Assembly (NCBI GenBank): GCA_016932075.1
Contig: JAFGDP010000023.1
Span: 29,843-93,842 of the forward strand
Source: Chitinispirillaceae bacterium
GTDB lineage: Bacteria > Fibrobacterota > Chitinivibrionia > Chitinivibrionales > Chitinispirillaceae
Reading direction: 5' to 3'
Length of the DNA: 64,000 bases
This document shows, piece after piece, positions 62,522 to 64,000 of the stretch (its first letter is position 1; the number at the start of each line of letters is the position of its first letter). A program made the position numbers and the translations under genes. The notes below the pieces were generated by a model. The model saw only the letters and a program-made list of their open reading frames with translations. It had not been told where the DNA came from and did no database searches.

Positions 62522-62576
62522 GAATCCGGTTACGCTTTTCCAGGCTCAGGAGAAGGGTAACCGGGTTCGCTTTTTT
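62522..62576 (+). terminator. Intrinsic terminator of the DUF6261-like gene
   Basis: GAATCCGGTTAC (62522-62533) pairs with GTAACCGGGTTC (62557-62568) over 12 bp with one T-G pair. An inner stem of CTTTTCC/GGAGAAG type is also possible. Six T residues follow (62571-62576). It stands 35 bases after the stop codon. Confidence 0.85.
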
Positions 62577-62856
62577 ATCCACACAATTGCGAAACTTGTT
62601 ATTTTTCAACAATTTATTTGTTTATAGCATCGAATTTGCCAATTTTTTAATCTAAAATATTGTTCTTCATGCCTGCTGTCCTGGATTTTCATCAACAGAA
62701 ATCGCTCGCAGACCCGGAATCCTGTTTTTTTGAATTAAAACGCTCGTTCTCCTGCCTGGATCGCCCTTTTCAGGATCCATTATCAGGGTTGGTTTAAGCA
62801 GATTCCTCTATTCTAGAATTAGTTTGGGTGTTCGGAAAAACTCGGGAGCTCATTCT

Positions 62857-63003
62857 AATTTTAAAATGGCTTTCCAACAAGTCCCGGACACCCATCCCAA
62901 TTTTAAAATGGCTACCCGACAACTCCCGGACACCCATTCCAATTTTAAAATGGCTTCCCGACAAGTCCCGGACACCCATTCTAATTTTAAAATGGCTTCC
63001 CGC
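62857..63003. repeat. 42-bp tandem repeat
   Basis: Units begin at 62857, 62899, 62941 and 62983, exactly 42 bases apart; the last is incomplete, and a degenerate half-unit precedes the first. Each contains the palindrome ATTTTAAAAT and then CCCGGACACCCAT. Because 42 is a multiple of three, both strands stay open over the array (14-residue units such as SNFKMASRQVPDTH), but no ribosome site or homologue supports translation. Confidence 0.85.
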
Positions 63004-63385
63004 GAGTTTGCGGGAACAAAATCCAGCTTTTTTTGGGGCTGTTACGTTCGATTAAATGGATTTAAGGGACTTAAATGGGTTTAAACCGGGTTAATAATAA
63101 ATGAAATGAACCATTGAACCGGCAACAATCAAATTATCCTGACTTCTTCAGTCACATTCGACATAAAAGATGTTAATGAGTTAAATTGAGGATGCTCAGG
63201 TGAATTATGGGAATTTGGATTTAGTAACTGGTATACTATGAAGTAAGTCTGGTGTTTTGATAGCTGGCTTCCTCCTGACACATCTTTTTCATCGGGCTAT
63301 TCCGGCGTTATTAAAAGGACAACGGATGGCGGCTCGACCAATACCGGTATATCTAAAAATATCAATTTGGCATGAATGGAAAGCA

Positions 63386-64000
63386 TCATCGTGTGTGCAG
63401 GCTTGTCCATGCACAATGCGATCCTTCGGGCGTTCTCCTGTCGTGAATGAAAATACGATACGTTTTGTCACCCCTGCCGGGCGGTATCCTGCGCCCTGAC
63501 AAATCGTATATCCCCTGATTGGTGCAATTGCCTGTTTCCGGCAACCCTTTCGATAATTGCATTGTTTTTTGATACGGTGCAGCGATAATAATAGCGGGGT
63601 CTTGGTACTCAAACGCTCCCAGGTCCGGGGCAACGCCGTAAAACGGCAGCCCGACGTTCTCACCCTTATCGATCAAATCGCTCCCTGCCGCGAGTTTGAG
63701 AAATTGTACGTCCGGCAGACTGCCGTCGGCCTTTCGCGGGCCGAATACGCCGGTCGTATCGGTACTTCTAAAGTCTTCGGCCGTAACCCTGATTCCGGAC
63801 AGGTCCCATGTGTTGCTGGACGCGTCGACACCGGGTCCGTCACCGAAGGTTATGGCGGTACCGGTAAAAGCGATATTGTTTCTCAGAATTCCCCGGTTGG
63901 TCTTCACATAATCCGATCCTCCGTTGTAGGTGATGCCCTGCATGAAAAAATTTGCGCCTTTGTTGTTGAATGCCGTGTTGTTGTACCAGTAGCACGCGAC
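63386..64000 (-). CDS. Parallel beta-helix protein, C-terminal part (cut by right edge)
   Basis: At least 204 residues are present; the frame is open to the window edge, so the N-terminus lies outside. Residues visible at the start (ACYWYNNTAFNNKGANFF and NNIAFTGTAITFGDG) are typical of right-handed beta-helix pectate-lyase-like proteins of the PL9/PL1 kind. Then follows VAPDLGAFEYQ, a common end of this fold. The last 60 residues include GIYDLSGRRIPPG, like the start of a C-terminal sorting or beta-sandwich domain, after which the sequence loses family likeness; a frameshift near 63470 cannot be excluded. Confidence 0.75.
   Translation of the reverse strand, partial: VACYWYNNTAFNNKGANFFMQGITYNGGSDYVKTNRGILRNNIAFTGTAITFGDGPGVDASSNTWDLSGIRVTAEDFRSTDTTGVFGPRKADGSLPDVQFLKLAAGSDLIDKGENVGLPFYGVAPDLGAFEYQDPAIIIAAPYQKTMQLSKGLPETGNCTNQGIYDLSGRRIPPGRGDKTYRIFIHDRRTPEGSHCAWTSLHTR

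Larger units (their letters stand above)
62487..63385. other. 899-base low-coding region with terminator and tandem repeat
   Basis: After the terminator (62522-62576) the sequence becomes AT-rich and holds a 42-bp tandem repeat (62857-63003). Between 63010 and 63385 I see only AT-rich sequence with short words such as TTAAATGGRTTTAA (63052-63084) and no credible gene. Confidence 0.6.

Noticed and set aside
62823..63010. CRISPR array
   Set aside because: Units are contiguous with no unique spacers, and no cas gene is in the window.

Overview
The window reads as a Gram-negative bacterial chromosome of moderately high GC with a strong polysaccharide and cell-envelope emphasis. Outer-membrane beta-barrel-like proteins, ExbB/ExbD proteins, a Wza-type export protein and a Wzc-type kinase show a double membrane. 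Secreted cellulase-like enzymes, a close cellobiose phosphorylase and large secreted TPR proteins would suit a fibre-degrading lineage such as Fibrobacterota (Chitinispirillia-like). That placement is inference; there is no rRNA or other marker gene here, and I saw no tRNA, CRISPR array, insertion sequence or prophage.

Layout. 1-2689 (minus): NtrC-type response regulator, cut by the left edge, and its sensor kinase. 2860-12062 (plus): a mixed run with a PLP deaminase/desulfhydrase, a diguanylate cyclase, a ceramide-glucosyltransferase-like enzyme, PurN, a DUF5674 pair, RNase HII, a DUF1015 protein, a YbhN-type membrane protein and a MoxR ATPase. 12165-21099 (minus): exopolysaccharide cluster with Wza-like exporter, tyrosine autokinase/co-polymerase, a methyltransferase and four alternating glycosyltransferases, mostly joined by 4-base start/stop overlaps. 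21163-34082 (minus): a probable trans-envelope machine. A MerR-type regulator is followed by two outer-membrane-type proteins, two very large TPR proteins and a small exported protein; then, behind its own candidate promoter, an ExbB-type channel protein, two ExbD-type proteins with a STAS protein between them, and an AgmX/PglI TonB-like protein. The set resembles the Agl-Glt gliding motor of Myxococcus in composition (one TolQ-type and two TolR-type proteins, TPR proteins, outer-membrane proteins), with unusual features.

34506-35297 is a TylF-type methyltransferase. At 35306-35645 there is a perfectly spaced sigma-70 promoter, about 300 bases rich in hairpins and an intrinsic terminator: a non-coding RNA gene I cannot assign to a known family. 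35657-53667 (minus) is a beta-glucan utilisation locus: two outer-membrane porin-like proteins, a 1045-residue GH51-like enzyme with three carbohydrate-binding-type modules, two GH94 phosphorylases, a second clan GH-A hydrolase, a sodium:solute symporter and a large membrane protein. Divergent from it, 54462-60127 (plus) encodes a complete oligopeptide/oligosaccharide-type ABC importer. The simplest model is extracellular cleavage, passage through the outer membrane, ABC or symporter uptake, and cytoplasmic phosphorolysis of cellobiose.

The ABC operon is flanked in inverted orientation by copies of a dispersed repeat whose hairpins keep their base pairing although their sequence differs. Other repeats are GC-rich palindromes placed directly after stop codons, a stem-loop inside the ABC operon and a 42-bp tandem repeat near 62.9 kb. 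The right end holds an AraC-like regulator preceded by a terminator-like hairpin, a DUF6261-like protein with a clear terminator, and the C-terminal part of a beta-helix protein cut by the edge.
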